The translations under genes were made by a program, and so were the position numbers. Below, one piece after another: positions 43,482 to 52,328 of a stretch of 64,000 bases of DNA. Below the pieces are notes generated by a model that saw only the letters and a program-made list of their open reading frames with translations, was not told where the DNA came from and searched no databases. Origin of the DNA: JAPPFW01 sp965200835. GTDB lineage: Bacteria > Actinomycetota > Acidimicrobiia > Spongiisociales > Spongiisociaceae. Where the stretch lies: NCBI GenBank assembly GCA_965200835.1, contig OZ241390.1:806001-870000 (forward strand), written 5' to 3'. Numbering within the stretch: the stretch's first letter is position 1; every line of letters begins with the position of its first letter.

Positions 43482-43885
43482 GCAGGCCGCGTATCCTCCT
43501 GGCCAAGCCCGGTCTCGACGGCCATGACCGCGGGGTGAAGGTCATCGCTATGGCGTTGCGAGATGCGGGGGCCGAGGTGATCTTTCTCGGTCTTCGACAG
43601 CCGCCCGAAGGGATCGCAGCCGCCGCCTGGCAGGAGAACGTCGACGTGATAGGCGTCTCGGTGCTGTCCGGGGCGCATCTGGCGCTGGGTCGCCGGCTGG
43701 TGGAGGAACGGTCGGCGGCCGGCATCGAAGACGTACCGATCGTCATGGGAGGAACTATCTCCGCTGCCGACGCTAATTCGCTCCGAGAGATGGGGATCGC
43801 CCGGGTCTATCCGGTTGGGTCATCGCTCTCCGACGTGGTGGATGGAATCCTCCGCGAGGCTTCCGGAGCAGGTCTCGCCCGATGA
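43478..43885 (+). CDS. B12-binding subunit of methylmalonyl-CoA mutase
   Basis: This 135-residue protein is the stand-alone cobalamin-binding domain. The DxHxxG motif lies in KPGLDGHDRGVKVIAMALRD, where the histidine coordinates cobalt. GVSVLSGAHLALGRRLVEE and PIVMGGTISAADANSLREMG form the Rossmann-like pocket. It pairs with the catalytic subunit in the next gene, whose ATG overlaps its stop. Having the small subunit first is unusual, as in most actinobacteria the domain is fused or follows the catalytic chain. The start is GTG at 43478, overlapping the upstream stop. Confidence 0.92.
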   Translation: MSRPRILLAKPGLDGHDRGVKVIAMALRDAGAEVIFLGLRQPPEGIAAAAWQENVDVIGVSVLSGAHLALGRRLVEERSAAGIEDVPIVMGGTISAADANSLREMGIARVYPVGSSLSDVVDGILREASGAGLAR

Positions 43886-45474
43886 TCGACGAGCGTCGTA
43901 CGCCCTCGGGTATCCCGATCTCGCCCCTCTACACGTCAGCAGACATCGAAGATCTGCACCCGGAAACCCATCTGGGTCGCCCCGGACACCCACCCTTCAC
44001 CAGGGGACCCTACGAGACCATGTACCGGGGTCGCCTATGGACGATGCGGCAGTTCGCCGGATACGGGAGCGCAGAGGACACCAACCAGCGGTACCGATTC
44101 CTGCTGGATCGGGGCCAGACGGCTCTTTCGGTCGCTTTCGATCTACCGACCCAGTTGGGCTACGACTCATCGCATCCGATGGCTCGCGATGAAGTCGGTC
44201 GGGTGGGAGTGGCCATCGATACGGCCGGCGACATGGCGGACCTGTTCGAAGGGCTGCCCCTCGACCAGCTCTCGGTCAACCTCACCATCAACGCCACCGC
44301 ACCGATCGTTCTGGCGTTCTACCTGGTGGCCGCCGAACGGCAGGACGTGCGATGGAAGGATCTGTCGGGAACCCTTCAGAACGATCTGCTCAAGGAGTTC
44401 CTGGCCCGCAAGGCGTTCGTCTTTCCTCCAAGCGCGTCGATGCGCCTGGTGGGGGACATCGTGGAGTGGTCATCGAGGCACCTCCCCCGTTTCAACCCCA
44501 TCTCCATCACCGGCTACCACGCCCGTGAGGCCGGCTGCACGGCGGTTCAGGAACTGGGCCTGACCATGTCCTCCGCAATCGCCTATGCCGAGGAACTGCT
44601 GGCCCGAGGGATGGCCTTCGACTCTTTCGCTCCCCGCTTCTCCTTCCATTTCGCCACCACCATGAACCTGTTCGAGGAGGTCGCCAAGCTGAGAGCGGCC
44701 CGGCGCTTGTGGCACGATATAGCCACCAGCCGGTTCGGGGCCCGGAACCCTCGCTCGGCCCGCCTCCGGTTCTTCTCCGGCAACTCCGGTACCACCCTCA
44801 CCGCCGCCCAACCGCTCAACAACATCATCCGCTCCACCATCCAGTGCCTGGGAGCCGTGCTGGGGGGTGCGCAGTCGATCCATGTGATGGGCTTCGACGA
44901 GGCCTACGAGTTACCCACCGAGGAAGCCGTGACCCTGTCGCTTCGGACCCAGCAGATCGTGGCCCACGAGTCAGGGATAGCCGACACCGTCGACCCTCTG
45001 GCGGGTTCCTACTACGTCGAATGGCTGACCACCGAGGTGGAGCGCCGGGCCCGTGGGATCATGGCGGCAGTCGAGGAGCTGGGCGGGGCAGTGAAAGCCC
45101 TCGAGGCCGGAACACCCCAGCGCTGGATAGCCGAAGAGGCTTACCGGACGGAGCGGGAGATCGCCGATGGATCTCAAGTGAGAGTGGGGGTGAACCGTTT
45201 CACGGATGGCTCCGAGACACCGGACGAACCTCGCTTGTTCACCCTGGATCCCGAGATCGGCCAACGCCAGATCGAGCGAACTGAACGGAGGAAGGCCACC
45301 CGGGATGGTCGATCCTGTACCAAGGCCGTGAATGCTCTCCGGAGAGCTTTAGAAGAGGGGACCAACGTGATGCCCCCATTGCTTCAGTGCGCAAGGAGCG
45401 GGGTGACCTTGGGTGAGATGAGCGACGCGATGAGGGCCGAATTCGGCGAGTTCCGGGAACCGAGCCTCTGGTGA
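43882..45474 (+). CDS. Methylmalonyl-CoA mutase, catalytic subunit
   Basis: The 530-residue TIM-barrel subunit matches the N-terminal (substrate) part of methylmalonyl-CoA mutase and ends before the B12 domain. It contains RGPYETMYRGRLWTMRQFAG, SVAFDLPTQLGYDSSHPMA and NDLLKEFLARKAFVFPP. Tyr in ETMY, Arg in SMRLV and His in GYHAREAG match the mutase residues Tyr89, Arg207 and His244 of the Propionibacterium enzyme. Isobutyryl-CoA mutases instead have Phe and Gln at the first two, so succinyl-CoA/methylmalonyl-CoA is the likely pair. It converts methylmalonyl-CoA to succinyl-CoA with adenosylcobalamin. The epimerase is encoded downstream and meaB at 25 kb. Confidence 0.88.
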   Translation: MIDERRTPSGIPISPLYTSADIEDLHPETHLGRPGHPPFTRGPYETMYRGRLWTMRQFAGYGSAEDTNQRYRFLLDRGQTALSVAFDLPTQLGYDSSHPMARDEVGRVGVAIDTAGDMADLFEGLPLDQLSVNLTINATAPIVLAFYLVAAERQDVRWKDLSGTLQNDLLKEFLARKAFVFPPSASMRLVGDIVEWSSRHLPRFNPISITGYHAREAGCTAVQELGLTMSSAIAYAEELLARGMAFDSFAPRFSFHFATTMNLFEEVAKLRAARRLWHDIATSRFGARNPRSARLRFFSGNSGTTLTAAQPLNNIIRSTIQCLGAVLGGAQSIHVMGFDEAYELPTEEAVTLSLRTQQIVAHESGIADTVDPLAGSYYVEWLTTEVERRARGIMAAVEELGGAVKALEAGTPQRWIAEEAYRTEREIADGSQVRVGVNRFTDGSETPDEPRLFTLDPEIGQRQIERTERRKATRDGRSCTKAVNALRRALEEGTNVMPPLLQCARSGVTLGEMSDAMRAEFGEFREPSLW

Positions 45475-45484
45475 GCAGCGAGCA

Positions 45485-46678
45485 ATGCTGAAGGGGATCC
45501 GGGTGGTGGACCTGACCCGGTTCGTCTCGGGTGCCTACGCCTCGTTCACATTCGCCACCCTCGGAGCCGAGGTACTCAAGATCGAGAATCCCGCCGGCGG
45601 GGACCCCTACCGGAATCAGGGAACCGCCTGGCTCGGTAACGAGTCCGTACTGTTCATGACCCTCAACAGCGCCAAGAAGAGCGTGGCACTCGACTTCCGG
45701 GCACCCGGCTCCCGTAGGGCCATGGACGCGTTGCTGGCCTCGGCAGATGTTCTCCTGGAGAACGGCCGTCCCGGGAGCCTCGAAAAGTACGGCCTCGACT
45801 ACCAGTCAGTGCATCGTCGGCATCCTCGACTGGTGTATGGATCGATCTCCGGGTTCGGGGATGTAGGACCGGATGCTTCCCGGGGAGGTTTCGATCTCAT
45901 CCTGCAGGCCTCCGGTGGTCTGATGAGCGTGACCGGCCACGAGAGCACCGGCCCGGCCAAGATCGGCGTGCCGGTCACCGATATCGGAGCGGGCCTCTCC
46001 TGTGTGGTCGGGGTGCTCGCCGCCCTGGCCGAGCGCGACCGCACCGGTGTGGGCCGCCAGGTATCGACCTCGCTACTCGAGTTCTCCCTGGCTGCTCTGG
46101 CCACAGTCGCGACCGCCTATCTGGTGAGCGGGGATCTCCCCGGCCTGCTCGGCAGCCACTCACCTACTTTCGCTCCCTACGGCGCGTTCCGGGCACGTGA
46201 CGGCTACTTCCTGGCTGCAGGCGCCGGATCGGAAGCCTTGTGGGAGCGCTTCTGCCGGACGATCGATGCGCCCTATCTCATCGAGGATCCCCGGTTCGGC
46301 GCCAACGCTTCCCGGGTGGCAGCCCGTGACGAGCTGACGGAAGAGATCGAGGCGGTCACTACCAAGAGGAGCGTCGCCGAGTGGCTGGCTCTCTTCGAGG
46401 AGGCCAAGGTTCCCGCCGCTCGGATAAACGACGTTGCACAAGTGCTGGGCGGGTCGCAGGCGCGCACCCTGGGGACGGTCCAGGAACTGGTTCACGAGGC
46501 GGCCGGCGCCTACCCCGCCATCAGTATCCCGATCCGGATAGACCGGGAGGCGCTGTCGATCCCGGGTCCGGCTCCCCTTCTCGGACAGCACACCAGGGAA
46601 ACGCTCCTGGCCGCGGGAGTGGAACCGGAGTTCATCGAAGCGCTCGTCACGAGCGGGAAGGCGGCCGAGCCCGCATGA
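45485..46678 (+). CDS. CaiB/BaiF family CoA-transferase
   Basis: The 397-residue class III CoA-transferase opens LKGIRVVDLTRFVSGAYASF. It contains FMTLNSAKKSVALDFRAP, GGFDLILQASGGLMSVTG and GVPVTDIGAGLSCVVGVLAA, where the aspartate of TDIGAG is at the position that forms the acyl-enzyme. It exchanges CoA between carboxylic acids. The start is the ATG at 45485, ten bases after the mutase stop. Its placement next to the mutase suggests activation of a branched or dicarboxylic acid in the same pathway, but the substrate is unknown. Confidence 0.85.
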   Translation: MLKGIRVVDLTRFVSGAYASFTFATLGAEVLKIENPAGGDPYRNQGTAWLGNESVLFMTLNSAKKSVALDFRAPGSRRAMDALLASADVLLENGRPGSLEKYGLDYQSVHRRHPRLVYGSISGFGDVGPDASRGGFDLILQASGGLMSVTGHESTGPAKIGVPVTDIGAGLSCVVGVLAALAERDRTGVGRQVSTSLLEFSLAALATVATAYLVSGDLPGLLGSHSPTFAPYGAFRARDGYFLAAGAGSEALWERFCRTIDAPYLIEDPRFGANASRVAARDELTEEIEAVTTKRSVAEWLALFEEAKVPAARINDVAQVLGGSQARTLGTVQELVHEAAGAYPAISIPIRIDREALSIPGPAPLLGQHTRETLLAAGVEPEFIEALVTSGKAAEPA

Positions 46679-46772
46679 CCGCCGGCAGAGATGCCATCGT
46701 GCTGACCGCGGTACGCCTTCCCGCCCTGGCACGTACCATCGCCGCATGCGATCCGAGCCTCAGGACCATGGC

Positions 46773-47756
46773 ATGAAGACCGGCGTCGCCCTCCAGGGCC
46801 GTTACCCACCCGCAGTGTTCGAAAATATGGTGCGGGTGATCGACGGATGCGGATACGACTACCTGTGGCTGACCGATTCCTCACTCCACACCCGGAACCC
46901 TTACATGCACCTAACCCTGGCGAGCCGCCTGTCATCCCGCCTGATCCTGGGGACCGCGGTGACCAATCCCCAGACTCGCCACCCCGGAATAGTGGCGGTC
47001 AACGCAGCCAGCCTCGAGGAGCTGGCCCCTGGCAGGACCGTGCTCGGGATCGGCGCCGGGGATCGCCCGCTCCGCTCGCTCGGCCTGCGACCAGCCCGGC
47101 TCGCCGAGCTCCGGGAGTCCATCCAGGTGATCCGGCGCCTCTTGGCCGGAGAGCACGTGACCCACCAAGGTGCCGGATTCGACATGGAGAACGCCCATCT
47201 CCGGTTCGGGGCTTCCTACCAGGTCCCGGTGTTCATCTCGGCCAGCGGTCCCAAGACCCTCGAGTTGGCCGGCGAGATCGCGGACGGGGTGATCTTCCTG
47301 GGCGGTCTGTTCCGCGCCGGCGTCGAGTACGGCTTGGAACATATCGAAAGAGGGGCTGAACGGGCGGGACGGCCCCGGCCTCACGTATCGGTCTTCGGTT
47401 ACGGAGCGATCGATGACGATGACCCGGACCGGGCGTTGGAGGCGGCTCGCTCGATCGCGGCCTGGTTCCCGCAAACGGCACCGGTCTACTGCCAGCTAGC
47501 CGGGCTTGATCCGGCTATCGCCGCCGAGGTCAAGGCTCGCTATGCAGGTGGCGAGTTCCAGGAAGCACTGTCGGCGGCCTCGATAATGCCCGACGAGTTC
47601 GTCCACAAGATGGCCTTCGCCGGCGACAGCAGCCAGGCCCTGGATCACCTGCAAACCCTCACGGAGCTGGGCGTCGAGGCCGTCACCCTGTTCCCGCTCG
47701 GCGCGAGACGCCGGCAGACCGTCGAGGCCTTCGCTCGGGTGCTGTCCAGGCTATAG
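46773..47756 (+). CDS. LLM-class (luciferase-like) oxidoreductase, probably F420- or FMN-dependent
   Basis: I start at the ATG at 46773 (MKTGVALQGRYPPAVFENMV); another ATG lies 27 bases upstream. The 327-residue TIM-barrel protein contains YLWLTDSSLHTRNPYMHLTL, LGTAVTNPQTRHPGIVAVN and LGIGAGDRPLRSLGLRP, the bacterial-luciferase-like signature. F420-dependent reductases such as methylene-tetrahydromethanopterin reductase share this pattern, including GTAVTNPxTRHP. Whether F420 or FMN is used cannot be settled here. It lies in the run with mutase genes. Confidence 0.8.
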   Translation: MKTGVALQGRYPPAVFENMVRVIDGCGYDYLWLTDSSLHTRNPYMHLTLASRLSSRLILGTAVTNPQTRHPGIVAVNAASLEELAPGRTVLGIGAGDRPLRSLGLRPARLAELRESIQVIRRLLAGEHVTHQGAGFDMENAHLRFGASYQVPVFISASGPKTLELAGEIADGVIFLGGLFRAGVEYGLEHIERGAERAGRPRPHVSVFGYGAIDDDDPDRALEAARSIAAWFPQTAPVYCQLAGLDPAIAAEVKARYAGGEFQEALSAASIMPDEFVHKMAFAGDSSQALDHLQTLTELGVEAVTLFPLGARRRQTVEAFARVLSRL

Positions 47757-47762
47757 CCCGAT

Positions 47763-48212
47763 ATGGTCGAGGACTCGCATCCTTCCCACCCGGTACCTCC
47801 GCTCAGGATCCACCACATAGCGTTCGCGCACCCGCGTACCTCTGCGCCGCAGGAGCGCTTCCACGAGCTGTTGGGCATGCCGGTCTGCCATCAAGAGGAT
47901 GGGCCGGGTTTCATCGAAAGGATGCTCCCGGTGGGCGACGGATTCGTCCAGACCCTCGAGGCAACCGGTGCTGGGGTGGTAGGCAAGTTCGTGGGGAAGC
48001 GAGGCTCCGCACTCCACCACATCGCCTTCGAGGTGGAGGACATCGAGGGCTACCTTCGCCATTTCCGCAAACTAGGCGTCCGCCTGATCGACGAGGCGCC
48101 CCGCCCCGGTGGCATGGGCACCCTGATCGCCTTCGTACATCCCCAGGAGTTCGGCGGCCTGCTGGTGGAACTGGTGCAGGTCCCCAGCGACGGAAGGTTG
48201 GGCGGGCGATAA
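47763..48212 (+). CDS. mce: Methylmalonyl-CoA epimerase (VOC family)
   Basis: This 149-residue glyoxalase-fold protein opens PLRIHHIAFAHPR and has HELLGMPVCHQEDGPGFI, then SALHHIAFEVEDIEGYLRHF and LLVELVQVPS. The two histidines (RIHHIA and ALHHIAF) and the glutamates (IERML, LVELVQ) match the metal site of methylmalonyl-CoA epimerase. It interconverts (S)- and (R)-methylmalonyl-CoA, the step just before the mutase encoded 2.3 kb upstream. It starts seven bases after the LLM gene stop. A role as another VOC enzyme is possible, but context makes epimerase likely. Confidence 0.82.
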   Translation: MVEDSHPSHPVPPLRIHHIAFAHPRTSAPQERFHELLGMPVCHQEDGPGFIERMLPVGDGFVQTLEATGAGVVGKFVGKRGSALHHIAFEVEDIEGYLRHFRKLGVRLIDEAPRPGGMGTLIAFVHPQEFGGLLVELVQVPSDGRLGGR

Positions 48213-48266
48213 CCCCTGGGTGGGCCGGCCGTCCAGGCTATGGCTCAGGCCTCCGCCGGTCGGCGA

Positions 48267-49082
48267 TCAGGCGGCCGGGGCTCGAGTGATCGGCTCCATA
48301 TCGAATGCCTCGAGATGGTGGGCCGGTAGTAGCTGCGTCCCGGCCTCGTCACGGATCCGTACAACGCTGTTGTAGGCGTCGAACAGGTCGGTGTGACCCC
48401 CGGGGGGAATGACTTCGTACTTGGCGGTTCTGAGAATCTCCGGATCGGGAAAGTAGTTCTCCCATATGGTGCACAGCCCGGCGATGACGTACTTGCCTCT
48501 CGGGGTTTCCACCGCGATCGACTGGCCTCCCGGGGTGTGTCCGGGTGTGAACAGCACATCGAGTCCCGGAACGATTTCCTGGTCACCGTCGATGAGGGCG
48601 AGTCCCCGCTCCGCCATCTCCTGGTAGCGGTACTCAGGCGCGAATCCCGACGCGATGAACGGATGGGGCGGGAGCGCATCCCATTCCTTCTGCTACACGA
48701 TCACCTTGGTGTCGGGGAAGAGAGGAAGGTTCATGGTGTGATCCCAGTCGAGATGGGTGAGGAGGATGAAATCGATGTCACCGGTACCGAGACCGCGGTC
48801 AGCCAGCAGGTGATCGAGGGGACGGATGTCGATCACGTCGGCGAACTCCTCGCCGGCGTGACGCAGGTTGGTGTCTCCGGAGGGCTTGATATGGCTGGAG
48901 TATTCCTCGGCGCTACATCCGACATCGACCAGCAAATTGAGCCCCCTCTCCTCGTCCTGGATGAGCCAGGAGATGTAGGGAAGGTCGATCTTCTCCCCGA
49001 AGTTGTGGAGGAACGTGAAGCGGGACTTCTCCCGCTGCGGCCCGTAGGCCATGACCAGCGGGGTTATGGTGAACGACATCAT
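48267..49082 (-). pseudogene. Metallo-beta-lactamase-fold hydrolase interrupted by an in-frame TAG
   Basis: One continuous frame runs from an ATG at 49082 (MMSFTITPLVMAYG) to 48267, broken only by a TAG at 48693-48695. Before it are LLVDVGCSAEEYSSHI and LLTHLDWDHTMNLPLFP, the HxxxDH metal site. After it come QKEWDALPPHPFIASGF, LFTPGHTPGGQSIAVE and LLPAHHLEAF with the remaining histidines. Without the stop it would be about 271 residues and complete, like N-acyl-homoserine lactonase-type proteins. Possible explanations are a fresh nonsense mutation, a sequencing error, or stop read-through. It lies 115 bases downstream of tenA on the same strand. Confidence 0.75.
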
Positions 49083-49197
49083 CTCACTCCCTATGGGTTG
49101 GGCTGAAGCGTCTGGAAGCTGGGCTGCGACCCGCTCCCCGAGCCTCCTCTCACGATACCGGCCGAGGATGAGAGCCTCCACAATCGGCCTGGGCAGT

Positions 49198-49845
49198 TCA
49201 GCCGAGCGGCCATCGTTCCTGGTGGTAGGCCATGTCCCAGAAGCGGTACTCGTAGTTGGTACTGATTATGAAGTTGTCAAGCATCTGCCGGCGCCGCTCG
49301 CCGGAGAGTTCTTGGGAGTACTTGTCCACGAAAGCTCGGTAGTTCTCCACCAGCTCATGGTGTTCCTCGCTCATATAGAAACCCCACCATTCGGCCAACG
49401 GTCCTTCGAGATCCGCCCCACGGAGCCGAGACCCGAGCTCGTCGTAGATCCACGCACAGGGCAGGAACGATCCCAGATACTCGACCGGGTCCTTCGTCCA
49501 GACCAGGTTGAGGATATGGCGGGTATAGGCGTGGCAGGTGGGAGCGATCCTGGCATCGGGCCGACCGCCAACCCGCCGTAGCATTTCTTCTTGATGGTGG
49601 AGCTCATCCACCACCATTGCGGCGCGGTTGAGGAAGAAGTCCCTTACCTCGTGGTTGTGGGCCTTGGCCGCGGCTATCAGGCGGCACTTGACCACAGTGT
49701 CGATGTAATGGGTGTTCTGCTCGAAGTAGAAGGCCAACCGCTCGTTGGCGAGGCGCCCGGCGGCCAGATCCTGCACGAACGGATGCTCGTAGATCTGCTC
49801 CCACATGTCCTTGGTCTGCTCGTACATGTGAGCCGTCCAGCTCAT
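49198..49845 (-). CDS. tenA: TenA/thiaminase II-family protein
   Basis: This 215-residue all-helical protein belongs to the TenA family, which salvages thiamine pyrimidine moieties. It contains WEQIYEHPFVQDLAAGRL, FYFEQNTHYIDTVVKCRL, GSFLPCAWIYDELGSRL and STNYEYRFWDMAYHQE. The catalytic cysteine (LPC) and the terminal glutamate (NYEYRFW) are present. The usual QDY motif, whose Asp (44 in Bacillus TenA) binds the pyrimidine amino group, reads QNTHY here, an Asp-to-Asn change. A thiamine-type importer lies 12 kb away, supporting a role in thiamine-related salvage. It may act on a different amino- or hydroxymethyl compound. Confidence 0.8.
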   Translation of the reverse strand: MSWTAHMYEQTKDMWEQIYEHPFVQDLAAGRLANERLAFYFEQNTHYIDTVVKCRLIAAAKAHNHEVRDFFLNRAAMVVDELHHQEEMLRRVGGRPDARIAPTCHAYTRHILNLVWTKDPVEYLGSFLPCAWIYDELGSRLRGADLEGPLAEWWGFYMSEEHHELVENYRAFVDKYSQELSGERRRQMLDNFIISTNYEYRFWDMAYHQERWPLG

Positions 49846-49987
49846 CGGGGTACTCCTTGGTTGCTTTCCACGAACTCAGCCGGTTACCGGAGCAGCCTTC
49901 GGACACTGGCACAGCTGACTGGTGAAATCATCGACCAGCCTGCTCTCTCCCGGTTCGCCGGCAACGTAGCCAACATGTCCCGAGGTC

Positions 49988-50644
49988 TTACCCGGCGAGG
50001 GTGCCGATCCATTCCGAGGTCCGCGTTGCCATCCACTCGATGATCTCCTCGTTGGTCCGGCCGCTGCGCTTGGGAACTCGGAATCCGTGGTCGGCGTCCG
50101 GAACTATCTCGATGGTGGCTCTCTCCAGCGGGACGAGCCACCGATCCACCTCCTCCGGAAAGGCCAGCGGATCCCTGCTCCCGGTGAAGAACAACATCGG
50201 GATGGGGATCCCGGCCAGGTGGTCGGCCCGCGGGCGGTCGGGCCGGCGGGCCGGATGGAGAGGGTAGGCATAGAACACCATACCGGCACACGCTTCGACC
50301 TGGGCCGCCAGGTAGGAGCCGATCCGCCCGCCCATGGATCGCCCTGCCATGACGAAGCGCGGGGACACGCGGCCCAGCCACCTCGCCGCCGCCTCGTGGC
50401 ACGCTATGAGGATCTCCCGCCGGTCGGGAGGGAACCTCCGGCCCGCCTCCATGTAGGGGTAGTTGAACGTGAGCACGGGGTGTCCTCTCCGCACCAGCCC
50501 ATCCCGGATGGCCGTTATCCCGGGGTGGTCCTGGCCGGCACCGGCTCCATGGGCGAGCAGGATCGCCATATCCGACACCCGGCCAGGGGTCAGCCAGCGA
50601 CCGGTGACCACCCCCTCATCCCACCGTATCGCTACCTGCTCCAC
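49988..50644 (-). CDS. Alpha/beta-hydrolase (Tex30/KANL3-like)
   Basis: The GTG at 50644 follows a GAGGAGG site eight bases upstream and gives 218 residues. The fold is indicated by LLAHGAGAGQDHPGITAIRD (oxyanion HGAGAG), RFVMAGRSMGGRIGSYLAAQ with the nucleophilic serine in GRSMGG, IPMLFFTGSRDPLAFP and VPDADHGFRVPKR with the catalytic histidine. It matches the group that includes eukaryotic Tex30/KANL3. The substrate is unknown. Its start lies 48 bases from the divergent pgl gene. Confidence 0.78.
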   Translation of the reverse strand: MEQVAIRWDEGVVTGRWLTPGRVSDMAILLAHGAGAGQDHPGITAIRDGLVRRGHPVLTFNYPYMEAGRRFPPDRREILIACHEAAARWLGRVSPRFVMAGRSMGGRIGSYLAAQVEACAGMVFYAYPLHPARRPDRPRADHLAGIPIPMLFFTGSRDPLAFPEEVDRWLVPLERATIEIVPDADHGFRVPKRSGRTNEEIIEWMATRTSEWIGTLAG

Positions 50645-50692
50645 CAAAGCCCCTCCTCGAAGGTCACCGCCCGAGCCGGTAAGGTCTCGCAT

Positions 50693-51439
50693 ATGGGAAA
50701 CCTCCAGCCCTCCCGCTCATCCGACGTGGTGGTGTTCGCCAACGCCGCTGAGCTGGCCGTCGGGGCAGCCGACCACATCGCTCGATTCATCGAGCAACAG
50801 GCTATCGACTCCCCGGCTACCCGAGCGGTCACGGTTGCGATGGCCGGAGGAAGTACGCCGGTCGCTACCTACCGATGCCTGTCCGTGCTGGATGTCCCCT
50901 GGGAGCGGGTTTGCGCATGGGTGGGTGACGAACGGTATGTGCCTCCGAACCACCCGGCCAGCAACGGGTCCATGATCGAGCGCCGGCTGTTAGGTGACAC
51001 CCCCGCCCGTTTCCTCCCGGTCCCCTGGGAGGAGGATTGCTCCCCGGCCCGAGCCGCAGCTCTCTACGAGAAGCAGCTCCTCGAGGTGATGGCTCATGAT
51101 GCCGGCGGGCCCCGTCCTGATCTGGTCCTGGTGGGCATGGGAGGGGATGGTCACACCCTGTCCCTGTTCCCTGGTTCGCCTGCCCTCGACACAACCGACC
51201 GCTGGTACGTGGCCGTACGGGTGGACGACCAGCATGCATGGCGGTTGACCGCCACCTTGCCTCTGGTTCATCGAGCACGACGTATCTATGTGCTGGTGGC
51301 CGGGGAGGGCAAAGCGGCCGCCCTTGCTGAGGTATTGCAACCTACCTCCGATGCTCCCCTCCCGGCCCGCCGCCTGATGGAGGGCAGGGCGCCGGTCACC
51401 TGGCTGGTCGACGAGGCGGCAGCTTCACTGCTCACCTGA
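50693..51439 (+). CDS. pgl: 6-phosphogluconolactonase
   Basis: The 248-residue protein has TVAMAGGSTPVATYRCLSV, VCAWVGDERYVPPNHPASNG and VLVGMGGDGHTLSLFPGSPA, the last including the HTASLFPG-type catalytic block of the glucosamine-6-phosphate isomerase/6-phosphogluconolactonase family. Presence of GDERxVPxxHxxSN points to the lactonase. It hydrolyses 6-phosphogluconolactone in the oxidative pentose phosphate pathway. The ATG at 50693 overlaps no neighbour. No zwf or gnd gene is adjacent, so regulation from context is not clear. Confidence 0.88.
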   Translation: MGNLQPSRSSDVVVFANAAELAVGAADHIARFIEQQAIDSPATRAVTVAMAGGSTPVATYRCLSVLDVPWERVCAWVGDERYVPPNHPASNGSMIERRLLGDTPARFLPVPWEEDCSPARAAALYEKQLLEVMAHDAGGPRPDLVLVGMGGDGHTLSLFPGSPALDTTDRWYVAVRVDDQHAWRLTATLPLVHRARRIYVLVAGEGKAAALAEVLQPTSDAPLPARRLMEGRAPVTWLVDEAAASLLT

Positions 51440-51446
51440 GGAGCCA

Positions 51447-52328
51447 GTGCAGGTAGCTCGGTGGACCCCCGGCCGGCCGCTCGACGTGGCCTCCTCGCTC
51501 GCCCGTTCCGGCCGCCACGGTCCCAACCTGCTGGAAACGGTCTCGGATGGATTGCTGTACCGGACCACCACCACCGGTGTCCCGTACCGTATCCGCCAGA
51601 TCGACACCGGCGACTTCGAAGTGGGCGCCCCGGCCGATCTGGAAGTAGCGGTGGCCGAGTCACGCTATCGGTTGGGCGAGACACTCCCGGTGGAACCGTT
51701 ACTGGAAGTAGCCGACAGGGTTCCTCCGGTTGCGAGTCAACTGGGCCGTACGCCTGGATATCGCCCGCCGATCAATCCGGCCATCCTCGAGATGCTGGTT
51801 TCCGCCATCTCCTCCCAGCAGGTCAACCTGCGCTGGGCAGCGGTAACCCTAAGTCGCCTGGTCGAACGCTACGGGACCCGGGTGGAATTGGACGGTGTCC
51901 ACTGGTGGCGATTCCCCGAAGCTGTCCGTCTGGCCGAAGCCGATCCCGGTGAGATCCGCGCCATGCAGTTCTCGACCCGCAAGGCAACCTACATCGTGGG
52001 CCTGGCCAGGTCAGTGGTAGCGGGCGAGCTCGACGGGCTGGAGCATGACTCCAATGAGAGGGTGATCAGGCGGATCACCCGGATCCGTGGCCTGGGAAGG
52101 TGGACTGCGGACTGGTTCCTCGCCAGATGCCTGGCCCGCCCCGATGTGATAGCAGCCGGTGACCTCGGAGTTCGCAAGGCTGTTTCGCGTTACGTGGTGG
52201 GCGCTGACGAGGTCCTGGCGGAGCCGGACATCCGGGCGGCCACCGAATCCTGGGGCGATGGAGCGAACTGGGCGGTCCATCTCCTGCTCGAGCGCTGGGC
52301 GGATCAGTTCGCGCGGAAGCGCCGGTAG
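51447..52328 (+). CDS. HhH-GPD DNA glycosylase (AlkA/3-methyladenine type)
   Basis: The GTG at 51447 after a GAGGAG site gives 293 residues. A beta N-terminal domain is followed by the helix-hairpin-helix glycosylase core. Blocks are LEMLVSAISSQQVNLRWAAV, RIRGLGRWTADWFLARCLA (HhH) and VIAAGDLGVRKAVSRYV, where the aspartate of GDLGV is the catalytic residue. It removes alkylated bases, starting base excision repair. It follows pgl by seven bases. A second HhH-GPD gene lies 400 bases downstream on the other strand. Confidence 0.85.
   Translation: MQVARWTPGRPLDVASSLARSGRHGPNLLETVSDGLLYRTTTTGVPYRIRQIDTGDFEVGAPADLEVAVAESRYRLGETLPVEPLLEVADRVPPVASQLGRTPGYRPPINPAILEMLVSAISSQQVNLRWAAVTLSRLVERYGTRVELDGVHWWRFPEAVRLAEADPGEIRAMQFSTRKATYIVGLARSVVAGELDGLEHDSNERVIRRITRIRGLGRWTADWFLARCLARPDVIAAGDLGVRKAVSRYVVGADEVLAEPDIRAATESWGDGANWAVHLLLERWADQFARKRR

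Noticed and set aside
46675..46776. Short plus-strand frame overlapping the CoA-transferase stop
   Set aside because: Only 33 codons, no ribosome binding site and no conserved look; it is probably the leader of the LLM gene.
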